From NCBI RefSeq assembly GCF_001956985.1, contig NZ_CP019082.1, forward strand, positions 4,774,001-4,838,000: DNA of 64,000 nucleotides, in the 5' to 3' direction. Source of the DNA: Paludisphaera borealis. Lineage in GTDB: Bacteria > Planctomycetota > Planctomycetia > Isosphaerales > Isosphaeraceae. The notes beneath the pieces are model-generated. The model ran no database searches. It was not told the origin of the DNA and saw nothing but the letters and a program-made list of their open reading frames with translations. How positions within the stretch are numbered: the stretch's first letter is position 1; every line of letters begins with the position of its first letter. Shown one piece after another: positions 28,101 through 35,845 of the stretch. The position numbers and the translations under genes are program-made.

Positions 28101-29074
28101 AAGCCGGCGCGGACTTCACCGAGCTTCGCCTGGATGCGCCGGGTCACCTCCAGAGGATTCTCGCCGGCGGCCATCAACACCACGCCGCCGACCACCTCGT
28201 CGCCGTCCTTTTCGAGCACGCCGCGACGCGAGCCGGGGCCGATCGCGACGTTCGCCAGCTCGGCCAGGCGGACCACGCCGCCGGCGATCGTCGGCACGAC
28301 CACTTCTTCGAGATCGCGCACCGCGCGGTCGCGGTCGAAGCCAGCGTCGCCCAGTCGCGGCGATGCGCCGAGCCAGCCGACCCCCTGCACCACCGTCTCG
28401 GCGTTCCCTTGCTCGACGACGTGCCCCCCGGCGCTCGAGTTCGACGCCGCCACCGAGTCGAGCACGTCCTTCAACAGAACTCCGCGCGCCTTGAGCAAGC
28501 CGGGATCGACGGCGATCTGGTACTCGGTCGGGAAACCGCCGACGCTCGACACCTCGGCGACGCCCGGCACCGAGCCGAGTTGCGGTCGGACGTACCAGTC
28601 TTGCACCGCGCGGAGGCGTCCCAGGTCGAGCCCGCCCCCTTCGACCGTGTACCAGAAGATCTGGCCGGTCGCCAGTGCGTCGGGCGTCAGCTCGGGCCGG
28701 ACGTTCTGGGGGAGCCTCCCTTGCGCGCGGGCCAGCCGCTCGCCGACCAGCCGGCGCGCCTCGTCGAGCGGCGTGGCATCGTGGAAGATCACGCTCACGA
28801 GCGCGAAGCCGACCTCGCTCGACGACCGCACGACCCGCACCCCGCGAATGCCGTTCAGCTCCAGGACCAGCGGGTACGTCACCTGATCTTCGATCTCGCG
28901 GGGACTGTGGCCCTTCCACTCGGTGAAGACGAGGATCTGGTTTTCCGACAGGTCGGGGATCGCGTCGACGGGGGTCTCGCGGACCGCCCAGACGCCCAGG
29001 GCCGCCATCACGAGGGCCGAGGCGATCACCAGCCAGCGGCGACGGATCGAGAACCGGATGATCGCGTCGATCAT
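25124..29074 (-). CDS. heavy-metal efflux RND pump, CusA/CzcA-like, with large periplasmic insert
   Basis: 1316 aa from MIDAIIRFSIRRRWLVI; the frame continues upstream only by overlap with the adaptor gene. RND landmarks: the first helix and periplasmic start VDAIPDLSENQILVFTEW, the HME signature GIAISIGVLVDSSIVMAEN in helix 4 with proton-relay acidic residues, and KLLTEGTVVIGLAPML in the C-terminal bundle. The usual family length is about 1030-1050; the excess lies between NFRPRAFWPRRK and the GVRVLGDDLDDV segment, where about 200 residues (DELLNRGEIRDPRV, a His-rich GGEGHHHGG loop, DEIRDELSRRF) are inserted in the second porter domain. Start ATG overlaps the adaptor stop (ATGA). Cation preference, for instance Cu/Ag, Zn or Co, is unknown. 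Confidence 0.92.
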   Translation of the reverse strand: MIDAIIRFSIRRRWLVIASALVMAALGVWAVRETPVDAIPDLSENQILVFTEWKGHSPREIEDQVTYPLVLELNGIRGVRVVRSSSEVGFALVSVIFHDATPLDEARRLVGERLARAQGRLPQNVRPELTPDALATGQIFWYTVEGGGLDLGRLRAVQDWYVRPQLGSVPGVAEVSSVGGFPTEYQIAVDPGLLKARGVLLKDVLDSVAASNSSAGGHVVEQGNAETVVQGVGWLGASPRLGDAGFDRDRAVRDLEEVVVPTIAGGVVRLAELANVAIGPGSRRGVLEKDGDEVVGGVVLMAAGENPLEVTRRIQAKLGEVRAGLPPGVRVRPFYDRTPLIEGAIATVSTTVVEAMVSATICVLIVLLHFRTSLVIAVTLPLAALGSFLIMAVLRRVGVLDVQANAMSLAGIAISIGVLVDSSIVMAENVMHRLHDHFGDRPVRGDVAHIVLPACLAVGRPIIFSVVIMLLSFLPVLALGGVEGKMFRPLAYTKSFALVTVAVLSITLVPALCTILVRGRLRSEQDNPLVRSVIEVYRPVLSYLLDRPQVMAWVISCTFLIGLAPLGNRVVFLGALGLAVTATALLARSAWGLTLAPASLVIIALLAEQNMQPLGREFITPLDEGMVMDMPITVPRATVSEVVDDLKARDMILCRFPEVDMVVGKGGRAETPTDPAPIDMIETMVNFRPRAFWPRRKLREADARSQLAAALDALVAREVLAAPEARQAMLDEALEESIARFDVVIRETAYQRYQELVRESSGVSPTSLNPSDPEEARLVPRWRAHVRRVDGELLDRAAPVFTRIAVDELLNRGEIRDPRVAAHHAKAKAFQNEAIAALLRPPGPGGSGGEGHHHGGRPASAIAFEPQPLLDEIRDELSRRFARGVMLWQIERDELVGFGGELDRAVPMPGWTNVWTMPIQNRVDMLATGVNTPIGVRVLGDDLDDVVRTSEAIAAVVKTIPGAVDVVADPIRGKSYLEIRFDRRKAAQLGVSIGEANKVIETALAGTTATTTVEGRERHPVVVRYARARREDDEAIRRLLVPARGGPADGPRVRQVPLSDFAEVGLVEGPASIKGENGLLRNYVRLNATDQDPVAFVARAREVVSAHVPLPAGVFVEWTGQFEHEVRSRRTLAVVVPLVIVLIFVVLYLTYLDLADAALMLTAIPGAAAGGLFFQWLLGLKLSVTVWIGYIACFGMATSTGIIMLVYLREAVERAGGLERLDLDGLRKAVIDGAVHRLRPKLLTEGTVVIGLAPMLWASGPASEIIRPMAAPVLGGVLVADEVIDLLLPVLFYWVRRRRWERLQRRRSVNADALTT

Positions 29075-30492
29075 GGAGACACGGCCGCTTTCGCCAGATA
29101 CTTTGCTGGATTCTTCTTGAGCGGTGCCTCGCAACCTTCGCAGCAGACGAAGACGACCTTGCCCGCGACGTCCACCCGCGCGGGGACGCCCATCGAGCCC
29201 AGCGGCTTCTTCGTCACCGGGCAAATCTTCTGTGTCTCGGCGATCGCCCGATCCGCCGGCGCAAGCTGTTCGAACGGCGACTCGGCGGCGGTGATCGTGG
29301 TCGCCGTCCGGGCCGTGGCGCCCGGTCCGGCGCCGAAGTAGGCGGCGGCGAGGCTCGGGTTGAGCCGGGTTTCGGCGTCGAGCAGGAACGCCCCGCGCGC
29401 CACCACGCGCTGGCCGGCTTCGAGGCCCGAGACGACCGGCTGAAGCTCGCCGCAGCGCGGGCCGAGGACGACCTCGACCCCCTGGAACATGCCGGGCATC
29501 GTCTCGACGTAGACGACCGATTTCGACCCCGTCTGGACGACGGCCGAGAGCGGCACGGCGAGCACCTGGCCCTCGGGGCTGAACGATACGATCCGGGGCT
29601 TGAGGATCATCCCGCCGCACTCGTCGCAGGCCGAGCCGGGCTTGTCGGCGACGACCTTTGGGTGCATCGGGCACCAGTACCGGACGCGCTGATGGTCGGA
29701 CAGCGGATGCGGCGCGCGGGCGAGCGCGTCGACCGCGCACCGGCCTTTTTCCGTCTCGACGATCTCGGGATGCTGCGGGCAGATCCAGACCGTCCGCTTC
29801 TCGCCCGGCGTGATCGCCGGCGGTTTGCGCGGCATGGTCTTAAACGGCGCCAGCTCGGCCACCGGGCGCTCGATCGTCGTCGTCGCGTACGCGCCGGCTT
29901 GCAGCTCGCGGCCCGGATCATCGACGACGACCACGGCCTCGGCCGGTCGGGCGCCGTCCTCGCGCGCGGGCTCGATCCGCTCGACGCGTCCATTCCAGGG
30001 CTCGCGCTCCGGACGGTCGCCGGCGGCGATGACGGCCTTCGCGCCGGCGACGACCCAGCCGGCGTCGCGCGTCGAGAGTTCGACGCGGAGCGTCGCGCGG
30101 TCGCCGTCACGCTGGATCACGCCGCCGGTCGTCAGGTCGCGGGCCAGCGGCTGGTACTCGACGGGGAGCGTCTGCACGCCGGCGAGCTGCACGCGGTAGG
30201 GGGAGATCTGCATCCGGGCGACGACTCCGCTGGGCAGGGGCGTGGCGTCCCCCTTCTTGCGGCGGACCAGACCCATGTTGCAGACGCCGCACTTGCCCGG
30301 CCAGTCGGAGAGCACGCCGGGGTCCATCGGGCAGAAGTATTCCGTATCGGTCGACACCGCGTGCGACGTCGTGGTGTCGAGCGAGGACGGCCGCGTCCAC
30401 TTGTCCCAACGGTTGCGCACCGCGTCCCACTGGCCGACCACCAGGCCGGCCGCGATCAGGACGGCCGGAATCCGCAGCCGCACCTGAATCAT
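29071..30492 (-). CDS. RND efflux periplasmic adaptor (CusB-like) with three heavy-metal-binding motifs
   Basis: 473 aa from MIQVRLRIPAVL; an in-frame extension to 30612 translates the 24-bp repeats (MHSLALRAC) and is not believed. Signal anchor about 5-20. Three HMBD-type motifs: YFCPMDPGVLSDWPGKCGVC near residue 53, a degenerate VWICPQHPEIVETEKGRCAV near 235, and YWCPMHPKVV with CDECGGMIL near 275. The adaptor core is split: ARMQISPYRVQLAGVQ and TRDAGWVVAGAK before the second motif, EGQVLAVPLSAVVQTGSKS and VSGLEAGQRVVARGAFLLDAE after it. A C-terminal YHS/TRASH-like module (KICPVTKKPLG, VFVCCEGCEAPLKKNP) is added. It should pass metal to the RND pump; no TolC-like outer-membrane channel gene is adjacent. 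Confidence 0.9.
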   Translation of the reverse strand: MIQVRLRIPAVLIAAGLVVGQWDAVRNRWDKWTRPSSLDTTTSHAVSTDTEYFCPMDPGVLSDWPGKCGVCNMGLVRRKKGDATPLPSGVVARMQISPYRVQLAGVQTLPVEYQPLARDLTTGGVIQRDGDRATLRVELSTRDAGWVVAGAKAVIAAGDRPEREPWNGRVERIEPAREDGARPAEAVVVVDDPGRELQAGAYATTTIERPVAELAPFKTMPRKPPAITPGEKRTVWICPQHPEIVETEKGRCAVDALARAPHPLSDHQRVRYWCPMHPKVVADKPGSACDECGGMILKPRIVSFSPEGQVLAVPLSAVVQTGSKSVVYVETMPGMFQGVEVVLGPRCGELQPVVSGLEAGQRVVARGAFLLDAETRLNPSLAAAYFGAGPGATARTATTITAAESPFEQLAPADRAIAETQKICPVTKKPLGSMGVPARVDVAGKVVFVCCEGCEAPLKKNPAKYLAKAAVSP

Positions 30493-30548
30493 CTTCAACA
30501 GGGAGACGAGCGATCGTCCGTAGCGAGTCAAACCGGATTCCTCGGAAT

Positions 30549-30672
30549 ACAAGCCTGAAGCGCCAGCGAGTGGATGGCTCGGAATACAAGCCCGAAGCGC
30601 CAGCGAGTGCATTGTTTTGCTTTTGCTTCAGCGAGCTGGCTCGGAATGCACTCGCTGGCGCTTCGGGCTTGT
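30549..30672. repeat. three copies of the 24-bp GCCCGAAGCG repeat
   Basis: Arms at 30549-30572 and 30586-30609 are direct (ACAAGCC(T/C)GAAG, then CGCCAGCGAGTG) and 30649-30672 is inverted (CACTCGCTGGCG, then CTTCGGGCTTGT). The cluster lies upstream of the adaptor gene, in the 291-bp gap before the polysaccharide export gene, and has leaked into the adaptor frame as a false N-terminus. Between 30680 and 30783 the sequence is AT-rich without a clear gene. Confidence 0.88.
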
Positions 30673-30783
30673 TTTCCGCTCCCCGCTCGCTCGTGGGCAA
30701 CTTGCCCCTCAGAATAATACTTTATCCTCTCCGCCCGTCGTCGCTCAACTTTTTGCTTCAACGCGCCTGGTCGAGGTCGGCCG

Positions 30784-32307
30784 TCACTTCTCGGCCTTCG
30801 GGGCGTCGGGCTTGACCGGGAGGCTGCGGAGGAGGATCTCGCGGAGGGTCTCCTCGTTGAAGACCGCGCCTTCGGGACGGTTCAGCTCCTTGATCCAGAA
30901 CTCGACGAGATTCTTGATCATCACGTCCGGCTGGTCAGGCGCCGCCGTCTTCACCGTGCGGAGCATCAGCGCCTCCTGCAGAATCGAGTTAATCACGTCC
31001 TGAACCGCGGAGGAAATCCGGTCGAGCTGGATCGTCTTCTTGGCGATGTCGCTACGGCCGACGATGATCCGGTCGTTCGGGAAGATCTGGTAGTTGGTCG
31101 CCGTCTCGCCTCGATCCTGGATCGCCTCCAAATCGACCTTGAAGACCTTGCCGGGCTTGCCGTCGCGGCCCGGCCGAACCAGGCGGATGTCCTTGGGGTC
31201 GGCCGTTGCGACAAAACCACCGGCGAATTGAAGGGCATCGAGAACCGTCTCATTCCCGCTGATCGGTATCTTGCCCGGCGCGCCCACGTCGCCCAGGACG
31301 AAGTAGTTTTTGGAGTTGTACGCCGTCACGTCGACGAAGACGCGGTCGGCCTGGTCGGGCGGAATGATCGCCCATTCGTGTCCGAATTCGTCAACACGCG
31401 TGCCGGCCTTCGGTTCCTCTTTCACCGGTGACGTCTGGGACCCTTTCTTGACGTTGATGCGGATCGTGATCTCGGCGTCGTCCTGGAGTGGGACCTCGAT
31501 GGGCTTCGCTGATTCTTCGGCGGCCTTTGGCGGCACCTCGTTCGCGGGCTCGTTGGGAGTGGTCGGTTGCAGGTGACGGCCGAAGTACAGGCTCGGGGCA
31601 TTGCTCGCCCGCCTGGGCTCGCTCGGACTCTTCTGCCTCATCTCGGAGACGACGCGAACCCTCCGACGGGCAGGGGCCGTCGCTCCCGGGCTTGAAACCG
31701 CTTTCGGCTTCTCTTGCGGCTCTTCCTGTTGATCCAGGTTTTCTTGCGGCTTCTTGAATAGTCCCTCATCTTTCACGGGAGGGTTGGGCAGGAGCTTTGG
31801 ATCATCCTTGGGAGGCGCGGGGTAGTCGATTCGGAGGCCGAGGACCTCATCGGACAGTATTTTCCTGAGGTGCTTGATGATCTTGACCCGCGTCTGTTCG
31901 ATCGTCAGTCCTCGGACGTGAACTTCGCCGTAGAACCCGATATTGATCGTACCGTCCGGCCGAACCAGCCGCTCGCCCGAGATCGGCCGGCCTGGCAGGG
32001 CTTGGAGCACTTCGACCAGGACGAGGTCGGGCGGCTCGATCCGGTACGCCGGCTGGTCGATCATCGCCCCTTCGTGCGGAGGGGGGGTGTCGGGGATTTC
32101 GGGCAAGGGCTGGGGCGAAAGGTCGAAGGCGTCGAATCGCTTGTCGATTTCGGCTGTCAGCGCGTCTTCCTTGCTCAGTTGAGCAGAAGGAGCCGACGCC
32201 TCGACCTTCTCCTCCGATTTCGCATCCTGGGCCGCCGCGCCGAACGCGCCGAGGGCCAAGAAACCGCCGACGACGCAGGCCGTCGCGAACTTCGCGGATC
32301 GATTCAT
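30784..32307 (-). CDS. polysaccharide export protein (Wza/KpsD-like) with SLBB domain
   Basis: 507 aa from MNRSAKFATA, with a signal peptide ending near AFGAAAQDA (GAGGGAAC ribosome site upstream). The Poly_export domain covers the segment YRIEPPDLVLVEVLQALPG, RLVRPDGTINIGFYGEVHVR, GLTIEQTRVKIIKHLRKI. An unusual Pro/Lys-rich linker of about 150 residues follows, then an SLBB-like soluble ligand-binding domain (YFVLGDVGAPGKIPISGNE, VLDALQFAGGFVATADPKDI) and a C-terminal segment NYQIFPNDRIIVGRSD. There is no lipobox, unlike Wza, so membrane attachment must differ. It probably exports an exopolysaccharide; no polymerase or flippase is adjacent. The far N-terminal extension to 32403 is not supported. 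Confidence 0.88.
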   Translation of the reverse strand: MNRSAKFATACVVGGFLALGAFGAAAQDAKSEEKVEASAPSAQLSKEDALTAEIDKRFDAFDLSPQPLPEIPDTPPPHEGAMIDQPAYRIEPPDLVLVEVLQALPGRPISGERLVRPDGTINIGFYGEVHVRGLTIEQTRVKIIKHLRKILSDEVLGLRIDYPAPPKDDPKLLPNPPVKDEGLFKKPQENLDQQEEPQEKPKAVSSPGATAPARRRVRVVSEMRQKSPSEPRRASNAPSLYFGRHLQPTTPNEPANEVPPKAAEESAKPIEVPLQDDAEITIRINVKKGSQTSPVKEEPKAGTRVDEFGHEWAIIPPDQADRVFVDVTAYNSKNYFVLGDVGAPGKIPISGNETVLDALQFAGGFVATADPKDIRLVRPGRDGKPGKVFKVDLEAIQDRGETATNYQIFPNDRIIVGRSDIAKKTIQLDRISSAVQDVINSILQEALMLRTVKTAAPDQPDVMIKNLVEFWIKELNRPEGAVFNEETLREILLRSLPVKPDAPKAEK

Positions 32308-32550
32308 GAGCGGGTTCCCTCGTGAGCCGGGCGGTGTCGCACGCTTCAAGACATGGCGGTGGGGCGTATCTTGCAGCCTACGCCTCGCATTAAAGCATCG
32401 CAATCAAAAAGCCGTTGGAATCGATTTGAAATCATCTCGTCCGCCTCGTGCTTGAATATCGGCGTGGTCAGCGCTACGATGAGCCAGGCGTGATGATGCG
32501 AACGAGGCGACGCCCGTGGGGCTCGCTCCTGGAATTCGAGACCACGGCCG

Positions 32551-34776
32551 ATGGAATCCGAGTCGTCGGACCCACGAAATCTCTCGATTTCGACGCTCCC
32601 GACGTGGGCCGCGACGGCGGTGGTGGGGGTTCTCGGGGTGTTGGCGGTCCACCACCCGATGCTGCTCTCGGGGTTCGGTCGAATCCAGACCGACCGGGGC
32701 GACACGCGGCTGCTCCACTACCTGCTGGAGCACGGCTACTTGTGGGTGGTCGGGGCGCCCGGCCACCGCGATTTCTGGAGCGCGCCGTTCTTCCATCCGC
32801 TCACCAACGTTATTGCCTATTCCGACTCGCTCTTGAGCTTCGGGCCGTTCTACTGGACGTGGCGGTTCGCGGGAGCGTCGCCCGACCTGGCGTTCGGGCT
32901 CTGGATGACGTCGATGACGGTCCTGAACTACGCGGCCGGCCTGCTGCTGTTCGGCGGAGGGCTGGGTTTCGGAGCGCCGGCGACCGTCGCGGCGGCGTCG
33001 CTGCTGGCCTTCGGCGCGCCTCGGGTCAACCAGCTCGAACATCAGCAATTGCTGCCGTTCTTCTATGTGCTGTTGACGCTCTACGCCTTCGCCCGCCTGT
33101 TCCGCGAGGATTCGCCGTCGCCCGGCCGGCGGCTGAGACTCTGGATGCTGGCCGCCTTCGGGGGGGCGGCCCAGCTTTACGGCGGCGTCTACCTCGGGTG
33201 GTTCCTGGTCATGGCCCTCGTTTTGACGACGATCACGGCGCTGGCGGTTCGGTCGTCGCGTGGGGCCGTCCTGGCCGTCGCCCGGCGCGACTGGTGGGCC
33301 GTTGCGGCGGCGACTGCCGCGGGGGTGCTCGTGATGCAGCCGTTCCTCGCTCATTACCTGCCCGCCGCGCGGGAAATGCGATCGGTCTACCTTCCGTTTC
33401 GATACTATCTGCACCCGACGTTCGGGTCGTGGTGGAACGTGGGCAAGGACAACTGGTTCTGGGGGTGGCTGATCGCCCGCCGGCCGTTCGTCGGCAGTCT
33501 GCTCGAAAACGAGCACCGGCTCGGGCTTGGCTTCATCACGACGGCGGTATGCGCGGCGGGGCTTTACCTGGGGCGTCGGCAGCCTTGGTGCCAGGTCGCG
33601 ATCTGGTTTCTGTTCCTCTGCCTGCTGGCGACGAGCTTTCTGCCTGGCCGCGAGCTGATCGTCGTGGCGGCCTGCCTCTGCTGCTACGGGTTCGGCTGCC
33701 TCCTCCGTCAGACGGACGAGCCCCTGATCACCGCCTTGACGTTCGTCGTCGTGCTCGGTGTGCTGGTCGGCGTCCCGTTCCCCAACCCCTGGCTTAAAGC
33801 CATGTCGCTGGCCTTCGTCGTTCCATGCCTCTGGAAGATCGGCGTGGAGCGAGGCGAGGCCGACGGCTGGGTTCTCCCGGCGATCGCCGTGGGGCTGGTC
33901 TGCCTGAAGCTGTTCGCGCTCGAGGTCGTCGCGATCATGGCGGTTCCGATCGCGCCGGCGGCTGGCCTGCTCGCGTACTACCTGCCGGCCCGGCGTTGGG
34001 AGATCGGCTTCGGCGCCGTGGCGACGATGATCGTGGCCCTCAGCCTCCTGACGTTCGGCGGACGGCTCGAGGTATTGATCGGCGGTGTCGCAGGGGGGCT
34101 CGCCGGCGTGGCGGTCGGCGCTCCTCAGAAACTGCGACCGCCGCCGCTGGTTCTGTTGCGCGTTCTGGCGGTGTCGCTGGCGGTCCTGGCGTTGCTTTAC
34201 GATGCGGACTCGCTGTGGCTTGGCTACTCGCTCAAGCTGCCGGGCGCGCTGGCGATCCGGGCGGTCGGCCGTATCGTCCTGATCCTGATGATTCCCGCCG
34301 CGCTGGGACTGGCCGTGCTTGTCGAGCGACTGGCGCGCGACCGCTCGGCGGCGCTCGCCTGGACGGTCGCCTTGATCTGCCTGGCCGAACAGACGGTGAC
34401 GACCCCGGCCTTCGACGCCGCCGCCAACCGGGCGAAGATCGCCGGCGTCGCCGGCCAGGTGGCGCCGACCGCCGCGGCCTTCTATTACAAGCCGTGCGAG
34501 GACGAGCCGTTCGTGCATTACGGGCTCGACGCCATGTGGGCGTCACTGGCCGTCGGCGTCCCGACCATCAACGGCTACACGGGATATTACCCGTCCGCAT
34601 GGTACGGCTTCCTGCTGGCGGATTCGGAGGTCGGCCTTCCTTTGAAAGTCCTGCTGGAGCGATGGGAAGCCGATCACGGCCTTCGCGCCGAGGACGTCCA
34701 GCGGATCGGCGGCGATCTCCCTCGCCCCGACGCTCGGAAACAAGAAACCCCGATCGGCTCGCAGGCGTCGAACTGA
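32551..34776 (+). CDS. large polytopic membrane protein of unknown function
   Basis: 741 aa with about fifteen hydrophobic segments (for example WAATAVVGVLGVLAVHHPML, LPFFYVLLTLYAFARLF, AAATAAGVLVMQPFLAHYL). Soluble elements near the N-terminus (GRIQTDRGDTRLLHYLLEHG, RDFWSAPFFHPLTNVIAYSD) are like those of planctomycete membrane proteins related to oligosaccharyl or mannosyl transferases, where an Asp-rich first loop is catalytic. A C-terminal extracytoplasmic segment with CEDEPFVHYGLDAMW follows the last helices. No strong ribosome site precedes ATG 32551, so the start is uncertain. It diverges from the polysaccharide export gene (243 bp between starts), so a role in envelope glycan synthesis is plausible but only inferred. 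Confidence 0.7.
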   Translation: MESESSDPRNLSISTLPTWAATAVVGVLGVLAVHHPMLLSGFGRIQTDRGDTRLLHYLLEHGYLWVVGAPGHRDFWSAPFFHPLTNVIAYSDSLLSFGPFYWTWRFAGASPDLAFGLWMTSMTVLNYAAGLLLFGGGLGFGAPATVAAASLLAFGAPRVNQLEHQQLLPFFYVLLTLYAFARLFREDSPSPGRRLRLWMLAAFGGAAQLYGGVYLGWFLVMALVLTTITALAVRSSRGAVLAVARRDWWAVAAATAAGVLVMQPFLAHYLPAAREMRSVYLPFRYYLHPTFGSWWNVGKDNWFWGWLIARRPFVGSLLENEHRLGLGFITTAVCAAGLYLGRRQPWCQVAIWFLFLCLLATSFLPGRELIVVAACLCCYGFGCLLRQTDEPLITALTFVVVLGVLVGVPFPNPWLKAMSLAFVVPCLWKIGVERGEADGWVLPAIAVGLVCLKLFALEVVAIMAVPIAPAAGLLAYYLPARRWEIGFGAVATMIVALSLLTFGGRLEVLIGGVAGGLAGVAVGAPQKLRPPPLVLLRVLAVSLAVLALLYDADSLWLGYSLKLPGALAIRAVGRIVLILMIPAALGLAVLVERLARDRSAALAWTVALICLAEQTVTTPAFDAAANRAKIAGVAGQVAPTAAAFYYKPCEDEPFVHYGLDAMWASLAVGVPTINGYTGYYPSAWYGFLLADSEVGLPLKVLLERWEADHGLRAEDVQRIGGDLPRPDARKQETPIGSQASN

Positions 34777-34824
34777 GACGCCGAGTCGATCGAAAAGCGA
34801 GAGGTCCCGCCGAGAACGGAAAAC

Positions 34825-34850
34825 GGCCTTGCCCCCGGGAGGGCAAAGCC
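34825..34850 (+). terminator. possible hairpin after the membrane protein gene
   Basis: GGCCTTGCCC and GGGCAAAGCC form a 10-bp stem with one mismatch around a CCGGGA loop. It lies 49 bp after the stop codon and 27 bp before the tRNA. There is no run of T after it, so it may be only a partial or Rho-assisted terminator. Confidence 0.35.
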
Positions 34851-34876
34851 GCTAAGATGGCTCCCTCTGAAGTATG

Positions 34877-34947
34877 GGCGGTGTAGCCAAGTGGTAAGGC
34901 ATCGGTTTGCAAAACCGTGACCCCGAGTTCGAATCTCGGCACCGCCT
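34877..34947 (+). tRNA. tRNA-Cys (anticodon GCA)
   Basis: 71 nt, cloverleaf readable by eye. The acceptor stem GGCGGTG pairs with CACCGCC, with discriminator T. The D arm contains AGCCAAGTGGTAAGGC. The anticodon loop TTGCAAA gives GCA on a CGGT/ACCG stem (the 27-43 position is a T-T mismatch). The T arm is CCGAG-TTCGAAT-CTCGG. No CCA is encoded. The length and the CAAGTGGTAAGGC D-arm are typical of bacterial tRNA-Cys. No obvious integrated element lies at its 3' end, although the T6SS island starts 140 bp downstream. Confidence 0.96.
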
Positions 34948-35086
34948 CTCAAGTCTTCCTCTCCAATGCCAGGACGGTCGCGGCTGAATCCTGGACTTCC
35001 CGAGTCGGCCCTTGCGGGATCGTTTTTCGACTCGCGTTCCTCCGCTCCTCAAGAGCTTGACCGGTCGTCAGTTTCGCGATCCAACC

Positions 35087-35545
35087 TCATTTGTCGAAAA
35101 CACTGGAAAAAGTCGATGTGCTCGTCCAGCTCAGGCATGAGGTGGTGGTAGGGGCCTGAGCCTGGAGCGTCCGGAATCGATAGACCGAGTAGCTCGGTTG
35201 CGCCTTCCGGTAGGCCGGGCCGGGGTAGAAGGTCCGTTGTTGGAAGTCGGAGATCCACTGCGAGCCGTCGTACATCATCATGTGGCCGTGCGGATGGCCG
35301 TCGAATCCATCGATAATGGCGACGTCGCCCTTGGCATAGCCGTTGGCCGGGCTGAAATTCAGCTCGATGAATCCAATCGCCTTGAGGCTTGGTCCATAGT
35401 CCTTGGCTGAACCGTGGCGGTTCAATGTGACGCCCCCCGCCTCGATCGCCTCACGGGTGTACTGGGCGCATTGCCCCTGGCTGGTTGACGCCGCGTGCGA
35501 CTGGAGATGCGTGACCGCTTTGTCCAGGTCCCAACCGTCGCTCAT
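35087..35545 (-). CDS. CHAP/NlpC-P60-like cysteine amidase, candidate T6SS effector
   Basis: 152 aa, no signal peptide or membrane segment. Layout matches papain-like peptidoglycan amidases: a nucleophile Cys26 in GQCAQYTREAIEAGG, His88 in HPHGHMMMYDG and a possible third residue Asp100 in WISDFQQRTFYPG. Similar small amidases (Tae families, BPSL0067) are exported by T6SS to cut peptidoglycan peptides. It is divergent from clpV (300 bp between starts) and lies on the island's edge. The ATG at 35545 is preceded by AAAGGAAC. No immunity-like gene is adjacent; the 139 bp between its stop and the tRNA hold nothing recognisable. The effector role is inferred from the fold and neighbourhood. Confidence 0.75.
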   Translation of the reverse strand: MSDGWDLDKAVTHLQSHAASTSQGQCAQYTREAIEAGGVTLNRHGSAKDYGPSLKAIGFIELNFSPANGYAKGDVAIIDGFDGHPHGHMMMYDGSQWISDFQQRTFYPGPAYRKAQPSYSVYRFRTLQAQAPTTTSCLSWTSTSTFSSVFDK

Positions 35546-35845
35546 GGGAGGTTCCTTTCGTCCCCGAGTCTCTAGCGCGCTGCCGAGAACGGCCTTACTT
35601 CGCTGGATTTGACGATACGTCTCCTCGAGACTTCTATCAATTGAAAATCGCCCCGCCTGACGGCGCGCGCAATTCGAGGCTCGCCCGCGCGGGCTCGAAA
35701 CGAGCGCCTTGAATCGCTCGATCGCCAAGTTCGGCGCGACCTGGCCAATTGCTGTTTGCATCGTGGCTGACGTCTCTATACCATCCAGGGGTTGAGTAAT
35801 GACGGGGAAGGGCGAGAATTCCAGGCTGCTCGAGGAGCGTCCAAG
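35546..35845. other. 300-bp divergent spacer between amidase and clpV
   Basis: No gene is credible here. It must contain both promoters. AT-richer stretches lie around 35625-35650 and 35755-35790 (for example TATACCAT at 35779-35786), but no clear -35/-10 pair could be fixed by eye. Confidence 0.4.

Noticed and set aside
30493-30612. N-terminal extension of the CusB-like adaptor (MHSLALRAC...)
   Set aside because: It translates two copies of the dispersed 24-bp repeat and precedes a normal signal-anchor start at 30492.
32404-34518. 704-codon minus-strand open frame across the membrane protein gene
   Set aside because: Composition of Arg, Gln, Asp and Pro only; the plus strand encodes clear membrane helices.
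34877-35545. tRNA-Cys as an integration site for a T6SS genomic island
   Set aside because: No integrase and no repeat of the tRNA 3' end could be found at the far side of the island within the window.
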